A stretch of 64,000 nucleotides of DNA from an uncultured Thalassotalea sp. (GCA_947492575.1 CANLNK010000010.1:62001-126000); one strand, 5' to 3'; counted from the stretch's first letter, positions 17,924 through 27,614 are shown. Numbers and translations are program-made. Notes: generated by a model not told the origin, from the letters alone.

Positions 17924-18313
17924 CTAGGCGTGTGCCGCTTTGTATTGTTCGAGCAGTGCTGTCATCTTATCGTTGATCAGGTTAATAGCTTTCAATGGTC
18001 TCACCATTACTTTGAAATCAATGATTTTACCTTCATCGTCAAAACTAATCATGTCGATGCCGTTAACATAAATACCGTCTATTTCAGTGCTAAATTCAAG
18101 TACGGCGGCATTGTCTGTGAAAAACTCGCGGTCGTAAGTGAAGTGCTCATTGGCGAAAGTATTAAGCGCCGCCGTTAAGTACATTCCTACCATCAACTTC
18201 CCTTCAACTGGACGATGTATAACTGGTGAGTGCAATACGACATTATCTGCAAGTACTTCATTCAACATCGATGTGTCGCGTGTCTCAAGCATTTTATGCC
18301 ATTGTTGTAACAT
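17924..18313 (-). CDS. SnoaL-like / NTF2-fold small protein
   Basis: A 129-residue soluble protein of the SnoaL-like (NTF2 fold) kind, shown by WHKMLETRDTSMLNEVLADN, followed by the HSPVIHRPVEGK segment and the strand-rich DGIYVNGIDMISFDDEGKI. Members are small enzymes or ligand-binding proteins; substrate unknown. It is transcribed divergently from a TetR-family regulator, which probably controls it. Confidence 0.75.
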   Translation of the reverse strand: MLQQWHKMLETRDTSMLNEVLADNVVLHSPVIHRPVEGKLMVGMYLTAALNTFANEHFTYDREFFTDNAAVLEFSTEIDGIYVNGIDMISFDDEGKIIDFKVMVRPLKAINLINDKMTALLEQYKAAHA

Positions 18314-18362
18314 GTTATTCCCCTGTTTTTATTGTAACTAACACCTGTCAAGATTAGCCGTC

Positions 18363-18381
18363 GTGTTGAAAATAGCAACAC
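18363..18381. promoter_or_regulatory. Candidate TetR-type operator between the SnoaL-like gene and the TetR gene
   Basis: GTGTTG-AAAATAG-CAACAC, an inverted repeat with 6-base arms and a 7-base spacer, in the 193-bp divergent region, 50 bp upstream of the SnoaL-like start. Size and position suit a TetR-family operator (inference). Confidence 0.4.
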
Positions 18382-18506
18382 TTATTTAATGTGTCTGGGG
18401 CAAATACACCTAAGAAGTGTAAGTATTTTGAGTAAATACTTTAAGTAAAGGCAAATTTGATAGTATGATAGCCCAGATATAGAAGTTAATAGGGCATATT
18501 CGGGTT

Positions 18507-19163
18507 ATGAAAACACGGGATAAAATTATTCAGGCAAGCATTGAATTGTTTAATGAAAATGGTGAAAGGAACGTCACTACTAACCACATCGCCGCACATC
18601 TAGGTATTAGCCCAGGTAACCTCTATTACCACTTTAGAAACAAAGAAGATATTATTCTCTCTATCTACGAAGAGTATGCCCGCAATCTTTTGTTAGAAAC
18701 ATTCCCACAAGTTTCACCGGACGTACCGCCACTAGATGCCATTATTCATTATATGGATGCGGTTTTTCAGGCGATGTCACGTTTTCGTTTCTTCTACGCT
18801 AATTTACCCGTTTTATTGTCGAAAAACCCGATGCTTCGTGAAAAGTATGTTGAGGTTCAACACTTTATCAGCGAGCGCGTGAGTGACATGATGATATCGT
18901 TACGTGATGCCGACATGATCACGTTTGAGGATGAAGAACTGCCAGATTTAGTGAGCATCTTGCGATTGGTGAATACTTTCTGGTTAAGCTTCTACCAAAC
19001 GCAAACGATGGAATCTGATATTGAAGCGTCTGTGTTTTATGAAGGCGTATTAAAAATCTTAAGCATTATTCGCCCGTACACGACGGAAAAAGCATTACCA
19101 GAATTTCTAAAAGCGCGTGAAATGTACTTAACACGCCATCAAGAAGCTCGTCTAGCTAGTTAA
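18507..19163 (+). CDS. TetR/AcrR-family transcriptional regulator
   Basis: A 218-residue regulator. The N-terminal helix-turn-helix covers about residues 5-50 (NVTTNHIAAHLGISPGNLYYHF), typical of TetR. The C-terminal domain contains the aromatic segment FRFFYANLPVLLSKNPMLREKY, as in a group of gammaproteobacterial TetR proteins with an uncharacterised ligand. It is divergent from the SnoaL-like gene. The ligand and regulon are unknown. Confidence 0.85.
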   Translation: MKTRDKIIQASIELFNENGERNVTTNHIAAHLGISPGNLYYHFRNKEDIILSIYEEYARNLLLETFPQVSPDVPPLDAIIHYMDAVFQAMSRFRFFYANLPVLLSKNPMLREKYVEVQHFISERVSDMMISLRDADMITFEDEELPDLVSILRLVNTFWLSFYQTQTMESDIEASVFYEGVLKILSIIRPYTTEKALPEFLKAREMYLTRHQEARLAS

Positions 19164-19185
19164 TTGAGCTAGCTAAATAAGTAAA

Positions 19186-19944
19186 TTAGTTCGCTAATTT
19201 AGCTAGTGCAGACTGGTAGCCTGATAGCAGCGGCTGCCAGTTTTCTTCTGTCCACAACATTTGTGGATTTTTCGTTTTCTCTTTGTGAAATGAACGCAAC
19301 AGCCGTGACATGTTGTCTTGCTGCCAAGCACCTTGCTCTCGCTCTTCTCCCTGATCAAAGTCAATAAGCCAAACTTTTTGTTGGTCGTCGATTAAGATAT
19401 TGTGAATATTGAGGTCGTGATGATAAATACCGTAATGGTGAAAGTTGGCAATTGTTGCACCTATCTTTTGCCATAATACATCTGAAAATTGTTGTGATTG
19501 GGTAAGCGTGAAGACGTCGTTAGCGTTTGTTATGCGCTCACTAAGAATATCGGCACGATAATAAAGGCCATGCCGTGAAATTTTACACGCAATTGGTGCA
19601 GGTGCTGGTAAGCCAAGTGAGTTTAATTTTGCAAGCAATGCATATTCTCGTATTGCCCGCGTTTTATTTAGCCCAAAATAAAAATAACTGTCATGTATTA
19701 AGCGGCCAATCAGTCCACCCCGATAATAGTGTCTTAATACCCATTGGTTGTTATCGTGTTTGATAAAGTAGGTAGTACCGCGGCCTTGTGCGGTGCCGGT
19801 AATGGCGTCTCGTTGTTGCCAAAAATCTGGTGAGAATAACTCGAAGCTAAAACGCTTATCTAATTGGCTGTTAATTAAACAAATATTTCGAGCTTTTTGT
19901 TCGATACGGGCAAGCCCAGAATTTACAATTGTGTTGAGGTCCAA
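19186..19944 (-). CDS. kdkA: 3-deoxy-D-manno-octulosonic acid (Kdo) kinase
   Basis: A 252-residue enzyme at the inner face of the inner membrane that phosphorylates the Kdo residue of the lipopolysaccharide inner core. The kinase-like motifs are YHHDLNIHNILID (catalytic loop) and VWLIDFDQGE (metal-binding DFD). KdkA occurs with monofunctional WaaA enzymes that add a single Kdo; waaA lies about 1.2 kb downstream here, which fits. Divergent from a family-9 glycosyltransferase. Confidence 0.9.
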   Translation of the reverse strand: MDLNTIVNSGLARIEQKARNICLINSQLDKRFSFELFSPDFWQQRDAITGTAQGRGTTYFIKHDNNQWVLRHYYRGGLIGRLIHDSYFYFGLNKTRAIREYALLAKLNSLGLPAPAPIACKISRHGLYYRADILSERITNANDVFTLTQSQQFSDVLWQKIGATIANFHHYGIYHHDLNIHNILIDDQQKVWLIDFDQGEEREQGAWQQDNMSRLLRSFHKEKTKNPQMLWTEENWQPLLSGYQSALAKLAN

Positions 19945-20006
19945 GATAATAGGCCTACTTCTATTTTCTCAAATTTAGCGCTAGTGGCTATTGTGGTGAT
20001 TCCTTT

Positions 20007-21080
20007 ATGTCGGGTCAAATAATTGCACCAAAAAAACTCTGTATTTTACGATTATCAGCAATTGGTGATGTTTGTCATGCCGTCGCTATGGTGCAGGCTA
20101 TTCAACGTCAGTATCCACAATGTGAAATTACTTGGGTAGTAGGTAAAGTTGAAGCAATGCTGCTTAAAGGCCTGCCCAATGTGCGTTTTGTTATTTTCGA
20201 TAAGAAAGCAGGCTTAGCAGGGTACCGCGATTTAAGGAAATCACTAGCGAAAGATAAGTTTGATGTCTTACTGCATATGCAAGTGGCGTTAAGAGCCAGT
20301 ATTGCCAGTTTGATGATTAAAGCTAAAGTCAAAATTGGCTTCGATCGTTTTAGAGCAAAGGAAGGGCAGTGGTTGTTTACCAATGCCAAGGTAGCAGCTC
20401 AACCATCCCCACATGTACTTGACGGCTTTATGGCATTTGCCGAAGCAATTGGTGTGACAGACGTCAGCCCGCGCTGGGAAATGCCGATTAGTGATGAAGA
20501 TCAGCTATGGGCAAGTGAGCTATTGCTCAGTGATAAACCCGTAGCCATTATTTGTCCAGCAGCAAGTAAAGAAGAACGCAATTGGTCGGCTCAAGGATAC
20601 GGAGAAATTGCCCATTACTTGGTTAAGCGCGGCTTCAGCGTTGTAGTCTGTGGTGGTCCAACTGACATGGAGCGAAAGCTTGCGGAGATGATTCAGGCAA
20701 ACTGTCCACACCCCTTAAACAATCTTGTCGGTAAAACGTCATTACAGCAATTGTTGGCTTGTTTGAAAATTGCTCACTTAGTGGTTGCCCCCGACACAGG
20801 GCCTGCTCACATGGCGGTAACGGTTGGAACGCCCGTAATTGGCCTTTATGCCCACAGTAACCCGTTGCGCACGGGTCCTTACAGTTTCCAAGATTATGTT
20901 GTCAGTTACTATCAATCGGCCATTGAACAACAAGAGCAAATGCCGCTAGCGCAAATTCCGTGGGGAGTACGTGCAAAAGGCGGAGATTTAATGGCGAATA
21001 TTCACAAACAACAAGTCGTGGAAAAAATAGAACTGCTCATCTCAGAACAATATCCAGAGCTTCGTAATTCATTCGCCTAA
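20007..21080 (+). CDS. Glycosyltransferase family 9 (LPS heptosyltransferase-like)
   Basis: A 357-residue family-9 glycosyltransferase. The N-terminal motif is LCILRLSAIGDVCHAVA and the donor-binding half contains PDTGPAHMAVTVGTPVIGLY and the HSNPLRTGPY stretch. It probably adds heptose to Kdo in the lipopolysaccharide inner core, in the manner of WaaC. Placement between kdkA and waaA supports a core-assembly role. Whether it is WaaC or another heptosyltransferase cannot be decided by eye. Confidence 0.85.
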   Translation: MSGQIIAPKKLCILRLSAIGDVCHAVAMVQAIQRQYPQCEITWVVGKVEAMLLKGLPNVRFVIFDKKAGLAGYRDLRKSLAKDKFDVLLHMQVALRASIASLMIKAKVKIGFDRFRAKEGQWLFTNAKVAAQPSPHVLDGFMAFAEAIGVTDVSPRWEMPISDEDQLWASELLLSDKPVAIICPAASKEERNWSAQGYGEIAHYLVKRGFSVVVCGGPTDMERKLAEMIQANCPHPLNNLVGKTSLQQLLACLKIAHLVVAPDTGPAHMAVTVGTPVIGLYAHSNPLRTGPYSFQDYVVSYYQSAIEQQEQMPLAQIPWGVRAKGGDLMANIHKQQVVEKIELLISEQYPELRNSFA

Positions 21081-21108
21081 AGGCAGGAATTGCCTAGCCT
21101 CGAGGGTT

Positions 21109-21120
21109 CAACACGACCTA
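21109..21120. repeat. Short intergenic repeat, copy 2 (CAACACG-CCTA)
   Basis: CAACACGACCTA lies between the convergent glycosyltransferase and waaA genes and resembles copy 1 at 17261-17272, including parts of the flanks. Confidence 0.35.
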
Positions 21121-21131
21121 ACTTGCTAGCT

Positions 21132-22418
21132 TTACTGGTTCAATAACTCACTGATTGTATCGACGCTTCGCTGAGTAGCGCCTTTATGTGATGCTACCAC
21201 CTGATAGGCGTTGTCGCCTAACTGCTTGGCATACTCGATATCGGTTAATAACTTGAGCGCCCGCTCTGCAAGTTGATCAGCTACTGCGGTATTGCTTGAA
21301 CCCGACGTAAGTGAGACTACGCCTTGCTTAATTAACAGCTGCTGATGAATTTCGCTGAAGTTGGACATATCACTTCCTGTGATAATGGGGCGTTTAAAGA
21401 CAGCTGGCTCGAGTGGGTTATGGCCTCCAATCGTGGAAAACGAGCCGCCCATTACCACTAAATCTGCGAGTGGAAACGCTGCCATCATTTCACCAAGGGA
21501 ATCCATTACCCAAACATTGGTTTGTTCGCCAACAGAAAGCGCTTCACTGCGACGCTGCGTGGTAAAATCGTGCTCCTTTGAGAGTTGGAATACCGTGTCA
21601 AAACGTTCTGGGTGTCTAGGCACTACTGCCAGCAACGCATCAGGGATATTAACTAATATTTCTGTGAAGGCTTGGAAGATTATCTCTTCGTCCCCTTGAT
21701 GGGAGCTTGCAAGCATTATAACTGGTCGATTCTCGGGTAAAATGGCAGCAAGTTCTGCTTGTTTAGTTTCATCACTCGTTGCAGACAGATCAAATTTCAA
21801 ATTGCCGCCATTCGTGCATCGTTCAGCATCTGCACCAAGCGTAATAAAGCGCTCTTGGTTTTCTTGATTTTGCGCAAAGATGTGATCAAAGCGCTGCAGA
21901 CAAGGTTTCACTAATGCAGAAAACTTTTGATAGCTGTTGATGGATTTATCAGAGATTCTGCCATTGACTAAAAGTAATTTTGTGCCGCGTTTATGTGCTT
22001 GCGCAACCAAGTTTGGCCATAACTCAGTCTCCATGATCACAAGCACTTTAGGCTTGGTCTTACTAAGGAAGCTCGCGGTACAAGGCATAATATCTAGCGG
22101 CAAATAACAATGCTGCACTCGATCACCAAAAAGTCGTGTTACTTGCTCAGAGCCCGTTGGAGTGAAAGTCGTTACAGTAATCGGCATGTCGCTAAACTTT
22201 GCTATGCAACTTTCAATAAGTGGCTTAAGTGCAATCACTTCCCCGACACTAGCTCCATGGATAACAATACCGCCGGCCTTTAGTGAATTCGGCAAAAAAC
22301 CCAAGCGCTCCGATATTCTATGACGGTATGCCTTGTGGTTAATGGAACGCATCAGGGCAAGCAATAGAATAATTGGCAGTAAGATGATTAAAAGAATTCG
22401 GTATGAAAGTAGAGCCAA
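21132..22418 (-). CDS. waaA: 3-deoxy-D-manno-octulosonic acid transferase (Kdo transferase)
   Basis: A 428-residue inner-membrane-associated glycosyltransferase that attaches Kdo to lipid A precursor. An N-terminal transmembrane anchor (about residues 5-23) precedes the acceptor-binding segment with GGIVIHGASVGE. The donor half holds MVVMGGSFSTIGGHNPLEPA-type residues (GGSFSTIGGHNPLEP) typical of WaaA. The presence of kdkA nearby suggests it is monofunctional. The start lies in a 197-bp gap shared with a divergent hydrolase gene. Confidence 0.95.
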   Translation of the reverse strand: MALLSYRILLIILLPIILLLALMRSINHKAYRHRISERLGFLPNSLKAGGIVIHGASVGEVIALKPLIESCIAKFSDMPITVTTFTPTGSEQVTRLFGDRVQHCYLPLDIMPCTASFLSKTKPKVLVIMETELWPNLVAQAHKRGTKLLLVNGRISDKSINSYQKFSALVKPCLQRFDHIFAQNQENQERFITLGADAERCTNGGNLKFDLSATSDETKQAELAAILPENRPVIMLASSHQGDEEIIFQAFTEILVNIPDALLAVVPRHPERFDTVFQLSKEHDFTTQRRSEALSVGEQTNVWVMDSLGEMMAAFPLADLVVMGGSFSTIGGHNPLEPAVFKRPIITGSDMSNFSEIHQQLLIKQGVVSLTSGSSNTAVADQLAERALKLLTDIEYAKQLGDNAYQVVASHKGATQRSVDTISELLNQ

Positions 22419-22615
22419 GATACGTGAAACTGGTAATGAAAATTTGCGCTTATTATAACGACTAGCACATAAAAGTCGTATGTATTCCTGTTATTTAATT
22501 CGACAGGTATAACTTAGTGTAAGTCTTTGCTATGTTTTATAACAATTACATTAAATATTGATAAGAATTATTTGAGTGTATAAGTTATGTACTCTCATTC
22601 GAATTAGGAAATAAA

Positions 22616-23401
22616 GTGTTGTTTTTTCGTCTTAAGATACTGGTTGTGTTAGCTGTATTCATTCCTGCTACTCTTCAAGTAGCTCTCGCTGCCCAAGTTG
22701 CGTCAGACGATAACATGCCGAATCACGAGATTTCGATCCCTCGTGACAATGATTTTGTGCTTAAAGCTGACTATTTTGCTGGTAAGCGAAAAGCCGACGG
22801 CTTCTTAATTTTGCATGATTGTCAATCTGATCGGCAGGACTTCCACGACGTTACTGCTCAATTGGCTGATAACTCCTATCACGTTTTATCACTTGATCTT
22901 CGTGGCTTTGGACGCAGCGTATCAGAGGCATTTAATCATCAGAAAATGAAGTCTGAAGCCAAGGACATTATTAGCTATCAAGTGCTGCTTGGACAGCTTT
23001 CGAGCTTTTGGCAAGATGATGTGTTGGCAGCGTTCGAATATTTACGAAGTAAGTTGGATAAGGCGAGCAAGCTCTCTATCTTGACTAGTGGCTGTTCTGC
23101 ACCATTTGCGATTGCCGCTGCTGAGCAATGGCATGTCAGTAATATGGTAATGCTTACGCCAGAAATGACATTTGCCGATAAAGAACGTTATAAAAATCTA
23201 ACTGATATTGCGACCTTCTTTGTTGCCTCCGTTCACCATGTTGAAACCTACCAAACGACAAAAGAGTTATTCGAATGGAATGGCCATACAGGCACTAAAA
23301 TGTTGTCGTATAAAGGTGAAACGAAGGATATTCAGCTGCTCAAGCGAAGTCGTTCTTTATCTAGTGATATTGCCGCTTGGTTGATGGAACGTAGTAGGTA
23401 A
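22616..23401 (+). CDS. Exported alpha/beta-hydrolase-fold protein
   Basis: A 261-residue protein with a signal peptide (about residues 1-26, cleavage near ALAAQ), so probably periplasmic. The fold is indicated by FLILHDCQSDRQDF, LSLDLRGFGRS and a candidate nucleophile elbow SGCSAP (S161). The elbow ends in proline instead of the usual glycine of GxSxG, so catalysis is uncertain. It starts with GTG after AGGAA. No operon partner is evident, and the substrate is unknown. Confidence 0.7.
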   Translation: MLFFRLKILVVLAVFIPATLQVALAAQVASDDNMPNHEISIPRDNDFVLKADYFAGKRKADGFLILHDCQSDRQDFHDVTAQLADNSYHVLSLDLRGFGRSVSEAFNHQKMKSEAKDIISYQVLLGQLSSFWQDDVLAAFEYLRSKLDKASKLSILTSGCSAPFAIAAAEQWHVSNMVMLTPEMTFADKERYKNLTDIATFFVASVHHVETYQTTKELFEWNGHTGTKMLSYKGETKDIQLLKRSRSLSSDIAAWLMERSR

Positions 23402-23534
23402 TGGCCTTAGACAAGAGCGTTGAATAATAGCTTTTTCACTTCTCATTAAAAGAAACTGCCAACAAAAGTTTTCACCCAGAATTAAATGAATTAACTGATC
23501 GGACTGTACCTTGCCCTGTAAAAACGTAAAATAG

Positions 23535-23638
23535 CGGCCAGTTTGGGGCTAAATGCCTTAGCAGGTGATGAAAACACATGCCTGCAATAATGCTTACTAG
23601 CAAAAATTAACTACATTAAAGAGTAACCTTGCTGGCCG
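23535..23638 (+). promoter_or_regulatory. Possible structured leader of kbl-tdh
   Basis: In the 280-bp gap before kbl, CGGCCAG (23535-23541) is complementary to CTGGCCG (23632-23638), enclosing a local hairpin GCAGG (23561-23565) / CCTGC (23581-23585). This could be an RNA fold or a chance pairing. No known riboswitch consensus was recognised. Confidence 0.25.
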
Positions 23639-23681
23639 AAACGTTGGCATTTATTTCATTTTAAGGGTAACCGAGGCACCT

Positions 23682-24875
23682 ATGTCATCGACTTTTTATT
23701 CACATATTCAATCGCAAATTGATCAAGTTAAAGCAGACGGCCTGTATAAGGCTGAGCGTGTTATTACGACAGCACAGCAAGCGGAAATTGCTGTAAGTAC
23801 AGGCGATGAAGTTGTTAACTTTTGTGCAAACAACTATCTAGGTTTGGCGAATCATCCAGCGTTAATTGAAGCCGCAAAGGCGGGGCTAGATGATCATGGC
23901 TTTGGTATGGCATCGGTGCGCTTTATCTGTGGTACGCAAGATATTCATAAAACACTTGAGCAAAAGTTAAGTGAATTCCTAGGCATGGAAGACACGATTT
24001 TATATTCGTCTTGTTTTGATGCGAATGCTGGTTTGTTCGAGACTTTGCTAGGCCCTGAAGACGCCATTATCTCTGACGCGCTTAACCATGCGTCAATCAT
24101 CGATGGTGTGCGCTTGTGTAAAGCAAAACGTTTCCGCTATGCAAACAATGACATGGCTGAACTTGAAGCGCGCCTGAAAGAAGCTGACGAAGCAGGTGCT
24201 CGCTTTAAATTGATCGCGACAGATGGTGTCTTCTCTATGGATGGTGTAATCGCGAACCTAAAAGCTGTATGTGATCTAGCTGATAAATACGATGCTTTAG
24301 TGATGGTAGACGACTCGCACGCTGTTGGCTTTGTTGGTGATAAAGGCCGTGGCAGCCATGAATTCTGTGATGTGATGGGTCGCGTTGACATTATCACTGG
24401 TACGTTAGGTAAAGCTATGGGTGGCGCATCGGGTGGCTATACGTCGGGCCGCAAAGAGATTGTTGAGTGGCTACGTCAACGCTCGCGTCCTTACCTTTTC
24501 TCTAATTCATTAGCACCAGCGATTGTTTCTGCATCAATTCGTGTATTAGATTTATTAGCTGAAGGCGATGATTTACGCGCGACACTACGTGAAAACCAAA
24601 CGTACTTCCGTACGCAAATGGAAGCAGCTGGCTTTACTTGTGCGGGTGCTGACCATGCGATTGTACCTGTTATGATTGGCGACGCTGCTTTAGCAAGTAA
24701 TATGGCAGATGCCTTACTTGCTGAAGGCATCTATGTTATTGGTTTCTCTTTCCCTGTTGTGCCTAAAGGACAAGCGCGCATTCGTACACAAATATCTGCC
24801 GCTCACACTCGCGCACAATTAGACAAAGCGATTGAAGCGTTTACCAGAATTGGTAAATCACTCGGTGTGATCTAG
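23682..24875 (+). CDS. kbl: Glycine C-acetyltransferase (2-amino-3-ketobutyrate CoA ligase)
   Basis: A 397-residue PLP enzyme that splits 2-amino-3-oxobutanoate with CoA to glycine and acetyl-CoA, the second step of threonine degradation. The PLP lysine is K244 in [14 protein letters not shown], equal to the E. coli position; [11 protein letters not shown] and DDSHAVGF are conserved. GAGG precedes the ATG. It is followed eight bases later by tdh, forming the usual operon. Confidence 0.97.
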   Translation: MSSTFYSHIQSQIDQVKADGLYKAERVITTAQQAEIAVSTGDEVVNFCANNYLGLANHPALIEAAKAGLDDHGFGMASVRFICGTQDIHKTLEQKLSEFLGMEDTILYSSCFDANAGLFETLLGPEDAIISDALNHASIIDGVRLCKAKRFRYANNDMAELEARLKEADEAGARFKLIATDGVFSMDGVIANLKAVCDLADKYDALVMVDDSHAVGFVGDKGRGSHEFCDVMGRVDIITGTLGKAMGGASGGYTSGRKEIVEWLRQRSRPYLFSNSLAPAIVSASIRVLDLLAEGDDLRATLRENQTYFRTQMEAAGFTCAGADHAIVPVMIGDAALASNMADALLAEGIYVIGFSFPVVPKGQARIRTQISAAHTRAQLDKAIEAFTRIGKSLGVI

Positions 24876-24883
24876 GAGGTTCT

Positions 24884-25909
24884 ATGAAATCTTTAGCAAA
24901 ACTTCATGCCAAAGAAGGCATTTGGATGACCGACTCGCCCAAGCCCGAGCTAGGTCACAATGACTTACTGATCAAAATTAATAAAACCGCGATTTGTGGT
25001 ACAGATATTCATATTTACAACTGGGATGAGTGGTCGCAGAAAACTATTCCGGTACCTATGGTGGTAGGTCATGAATATGCAGGTGAAGTGGTTGCCGTAG
25101 GGCAAGAAGTAAAAGGCTTTAGCATTGGCGATCGCGTTTCAGGTGAAGGCCATATTACGTGTGGTCACTGTCGTAACTGTCGTGCAGGTCGCACGCATTT
25201 GTGTCGCAATACCGTTGGTGTTGGTGTTGACCGTATGGGGTGTTTTGCAGAATACCTTGTGATTCCTGCTTTTAATGCTTTTAAATTACCGGACGAAATT
25301 TCTGACGACTTAGCAGCTATTTTCGACCCATTTGGCAATGCTGTGCATACGGCTTTGTCTTTTGATCTAGTCGGTGAAGACGTGTTGATCACAGGCGCTG
25401 GCCCAATCGGCATAATGGCTGCAGCTGTAGCAAAGCATGTGGGCGCACGTCATGTGGTGATCACCGATGTCAATGAATACCGTTTAGATCTTGCCCGCCA
25501 AATGGGCGCGACTCGTGCAGTTGATGTGTCGAAAGAAAAGTTGAGCGATGTGATGGCTGAACTTGGCATGACAGAGGGCTTCGATGTTGGTTTAGAAATG
25601 TCGGGCGTGCCAATGGCGTTCCAAGATATGCTGGAAAACATGAATAATGGCGGCAAAATCGCAATGCTCGGTATTCCTGGTCAGGACATGGCGATTGACT
25701 GGAGTAAAGTTATCTTTAAAGGGTTAACCATTAAAGGTATCTATGGCCGTGAAATGTTTGAAACATGGTACAAGATGGCGAGCTTAATTCAGTCTGGATT
25801 GGATTTAAGTCCTATCATTACACACCAATTTAACGTCGACGACTTTCAGCAAGGTTTTGACATTATGCGCTCTGGTCAGTCAGGTAAGGTAATTCTGAAC
25901 TGGACCTAG
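24884..25909 (+). CDS. tdh: L-threonine 3-dehydrogenase
   Basis: A 341-residue zinc alcohol-dehydrogenase-family enzyme that oxidises L-threonine to 2-amino-3-oxobutanoate with NAD. The catalytic zinc ligands are C38 (ICGTDIH) and H63-E64 (GHEYAGEV); structural-zinc cysteines lie in [15 protein letters not shown]; the Rossmann motif is GAGPIG. Operon with kbl. Confidence 0.97.
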   Translation: MKSLAKLHAKEGIWMTDSPKPELGHNDLLIKINKTAICGTDIHIYNWDEWSQKTIPVPMVVGHEYAGEVVAVGQEVKGFSIGDRVSGEGHITCGHCRNCRAGRTHLCRNTVGVGVDRMGCFAEYLVIPAFNAFKLPDEISDDLAAIFDPFGNAVHTALSFDLVGEDVLITGAGPIGIMAAAVAKHVGARHVVITDVNEYRLDLARQMGATRAVDVSKEKLSDVMAELGMTEGFDVGLEMSGVPMAFQDMLENMNNGGKIAMLGIPGQDMAIDWSKVIFKGLTIKGIYGREMFETWYKMASLIQSGLDLSPIITHQFNVDDFQQGFDIMRSGQSGKVILNWT

Positions 25910-25954
25910 CCGGTGGTTAAACCGACTTTTTCTAATATTTATTTCAATTGATCT

Positions 25955-25980
25955 AAGGCGTGCATTGCACGCCTTTTTTG
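25955..25980 (+). terminator. Rho-independent terminator of kbl-tdh
   Basis: Stem AAGGCGTGC / GCACGCCTT (25955-25963 with 25967-25975), 3-base loop and a T tail. Confidence 0.92.
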
Positions 25981-26035
25981 TATGTTGGAAATTTCACCGT
26001 ATAATGGCGACAGTTTTAATTAAGAGACTTGTTTG

Positions 26036-26365
26036 ATGTCTGAACAATCTAACTTTACTCACCTGAATGCAGCCCAGCTAGCCGAAAAATTAGCGGATGA
26101 ACATTTTGTAGTTGTCGATATCCGAGATGCTAATACTTTTGCTGAAGGTCGTATTCCCGGTGCGATTCATCTAACCAATGACAATATCAGTGACTTTGTG
26201 CGAGAGGCTGATTTTGATAAACCAACGGTAGTTTGCTGTTATCACGGCATTTCTAGCCAACCAGCAGCAGAATACCTGGTGAGTTTAGACTTCTCTGATG
26301 TTTACTCGCTCGATGGTGGCTTTGTGCAGTGGCAATCGTTATACCCTGAACACATCGAACGTTAA
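26036..26365 (+). CDS. glpE: Thiosulfate sulfurtransferase GlpE
   Basis: A 109-residue single-domain rhodanese that moves sulfane sulfur from thiosulfate to cyanide or thiols. The active-site loop reads CCYHGISS, with C68 in the position of the E. coli catalytic cysteine. The ATG at 26036 is preferred over an adjacent in-frame TTG at 26033. The stop overlaps the glpG start by one base. Confidence 0.93.
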   Translation: MSEQSNFTHLNAAQLAEKLADEHFVVVDIRDANTFAEGRIPGAIHLTNDNISDFVREADFDKPTVVCCYHGISSQPAAEYLVSLDFSDVYSLDGGFVQWQSLYPEHIER

Positions 26366-27216
26366 TGGATGATATGCAGCTAAAGCCTCTAGTACCTGTC
26401 GACCAGCGCGCGATTGCGCAATTGTTCATTAGCTATGCGCGCGGGCAAGGTATTCATTGTGAATTAGAGGCTCAGCAAGGTAGTCACTGGATATTGGTGG
26501 ATGAGGCTGAATTTGATAGAGCAGGGGCTTTGTTCCAAGAGTTTGCAGTACAGCCTTATCACCCCAAATATCAACAGGCTGCATGGCAACAAAACGACAC
26601 AGATGTGTCGTTACCAAACTCAGCTTTCGGCGGTGTTGCTAAGCAATTTTTAAGTCAAGCGGGTGCCTTTACACTGATTATTTTCGGCTTGTGCTGGCTG
26701 GTATACATTGGCGCTCAGCTCGGCTTTGGTCGAGAACTATACTATCCGCTGTCGTTCTTCCAAAGCTTATCGCTTGATGCACTTTTTTCTGAGCCTTGGC
26801 GATTAATTGGGCCGGCATTCCTACATTTTTCGTTACTACATATCGCGTTTAATACCATGTGGTGGTGGCAGTTAGGTAGTGCGATTGAGGCTATTTTTGG
26901 TCGATGGACGATTATAAATCTATTCCTTGTATCGGCAATTTTTTCTAACTTGTCCCAATATTTAGTTAGTGGGCCAAACTTCGGCGGGCTTTCAGGCGTT
27001 GTTTACGCGGTTGTTGGCTTTGCTTGGTGGAGTGGTTGGTTAATGCCGAATAAAGGTTTGTCATTATCTAAACCTATCGTTGGCTTCTTACTTGTTTGGC
27101 TATTACTGGGTTACGTTGATGTTTTGCCTGTTAACATGGCAAATACAGCGCATTTAGCGGGATTAATTGTTGGCTGTCTGAGTGCGCTATGTCTGAGCAA
27201 AACGCACTCAAACTGA
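26365..27216 (+). CDS. glpG: Rhomboid intramembrane serine protease GlpG
   Basis: A 283-residue inner-membrane protease with a cytosolic N-terminal domain (about residues 1-85) and six transmembrane segments. The catalytic serine is S210 in GGLSGVVYA and the histidine H263 in TAHLAGLIVG; the upstream HFSLLHIAFNTMWWW segment is also typical. Translationally coupled to glpE, as in E. coli. Confidence 0.95.
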   Translation: MDDMQLKPLVPVDQRAIAQLFISYARGQGIHCELEAQQGSHWILVDEAEFDRAGALFQEFAVQPYHPKYQQAAWQQNDTDVSLPNSAFGGVAKQFLSQAGAFTLIIFGLCWLVYIGAQLGFGRELYYPLSFFQSLSLDALFSEPWRLIGPAFLHFSLLHIAFNTMWWWQLGSAIEAIFGRWTIINLFLVSAIFSNLSQYLVSGPNFGGLSGVVYAVVGFAWWSGWLMPNKGLSLSKPIVGFLLVWLLLGYVDVLPVNMANTAHLAGLIVGCLSALCLSKTHSN

Positions 27217-27233
27217 GTGTTTAAGGGAGATAA

Positions 27234-27614
27234 CTAGTTATCTAGCCATTGCGTGAACATAAGTTTTTTCACCAATGGCTTGCCTGTTTCTCTATTTAGC
27301 AGCTCTTGCACTTTTTCTTCACATTCACGCTGAATTTCGTGGCGGCCATTAATCGACTTAATTTTATCTTCTGATTGCTGCCCAATGATGGTGATAATGG
27401 CGTCTCGAAGCAATGGCGCATGGTGCTCTACCGCTTCTAAATTACCGCTACCTTCTATCATCAATTCGACAGTTAACCTGACATAACCGAGCTTCTTCTT
27501 TACTGCAACGTAGTTAGTAATGATGTCTGGTTGAAAACCAAAATAAACATAGTCGTTGGCTTTTACTGTAAGCGAGCTAAATAACAAGACAGCCAAAATT
27601 GCGAGCTTTTTCAT
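27234..27614 (-). CDS. FliL-like exported protein
   Basis: A 126-residue protein resembling the periplasmic part of FliL, seen in YVYFGFQPDIITNYV, LGYVRLTVELMI and the helix with LLRDAIITIIGQQSEDKI. Instead of a lasting membrane anchor it has what looks like a cleavable signal peptide (about residues 1-19, cleavage near VKA-ND). It stands alone, away from any flagellar gene. A stator-related or other membrane-domain role is possible, but its function is not known. Confidence 0.75.
   Translation of the reverse strand: MKKLAILAVLLFSSLTVKANDYVYFGFQPDIITNYVAVKKKLGYVRLTVELMIEGSGNLEAVEHHAPLLRDAIITIIGQQSEDKIKSINGRHEIQRECEEKVQELLNRETGKPLVKKLMFTQWLDN

Noticed and set aside
17894-18178. 94-codon plus-strand frame opposite the SnoaL-like gene
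   Set aside because: It is a shadow of the minus-strand gene, which shows family likeness.
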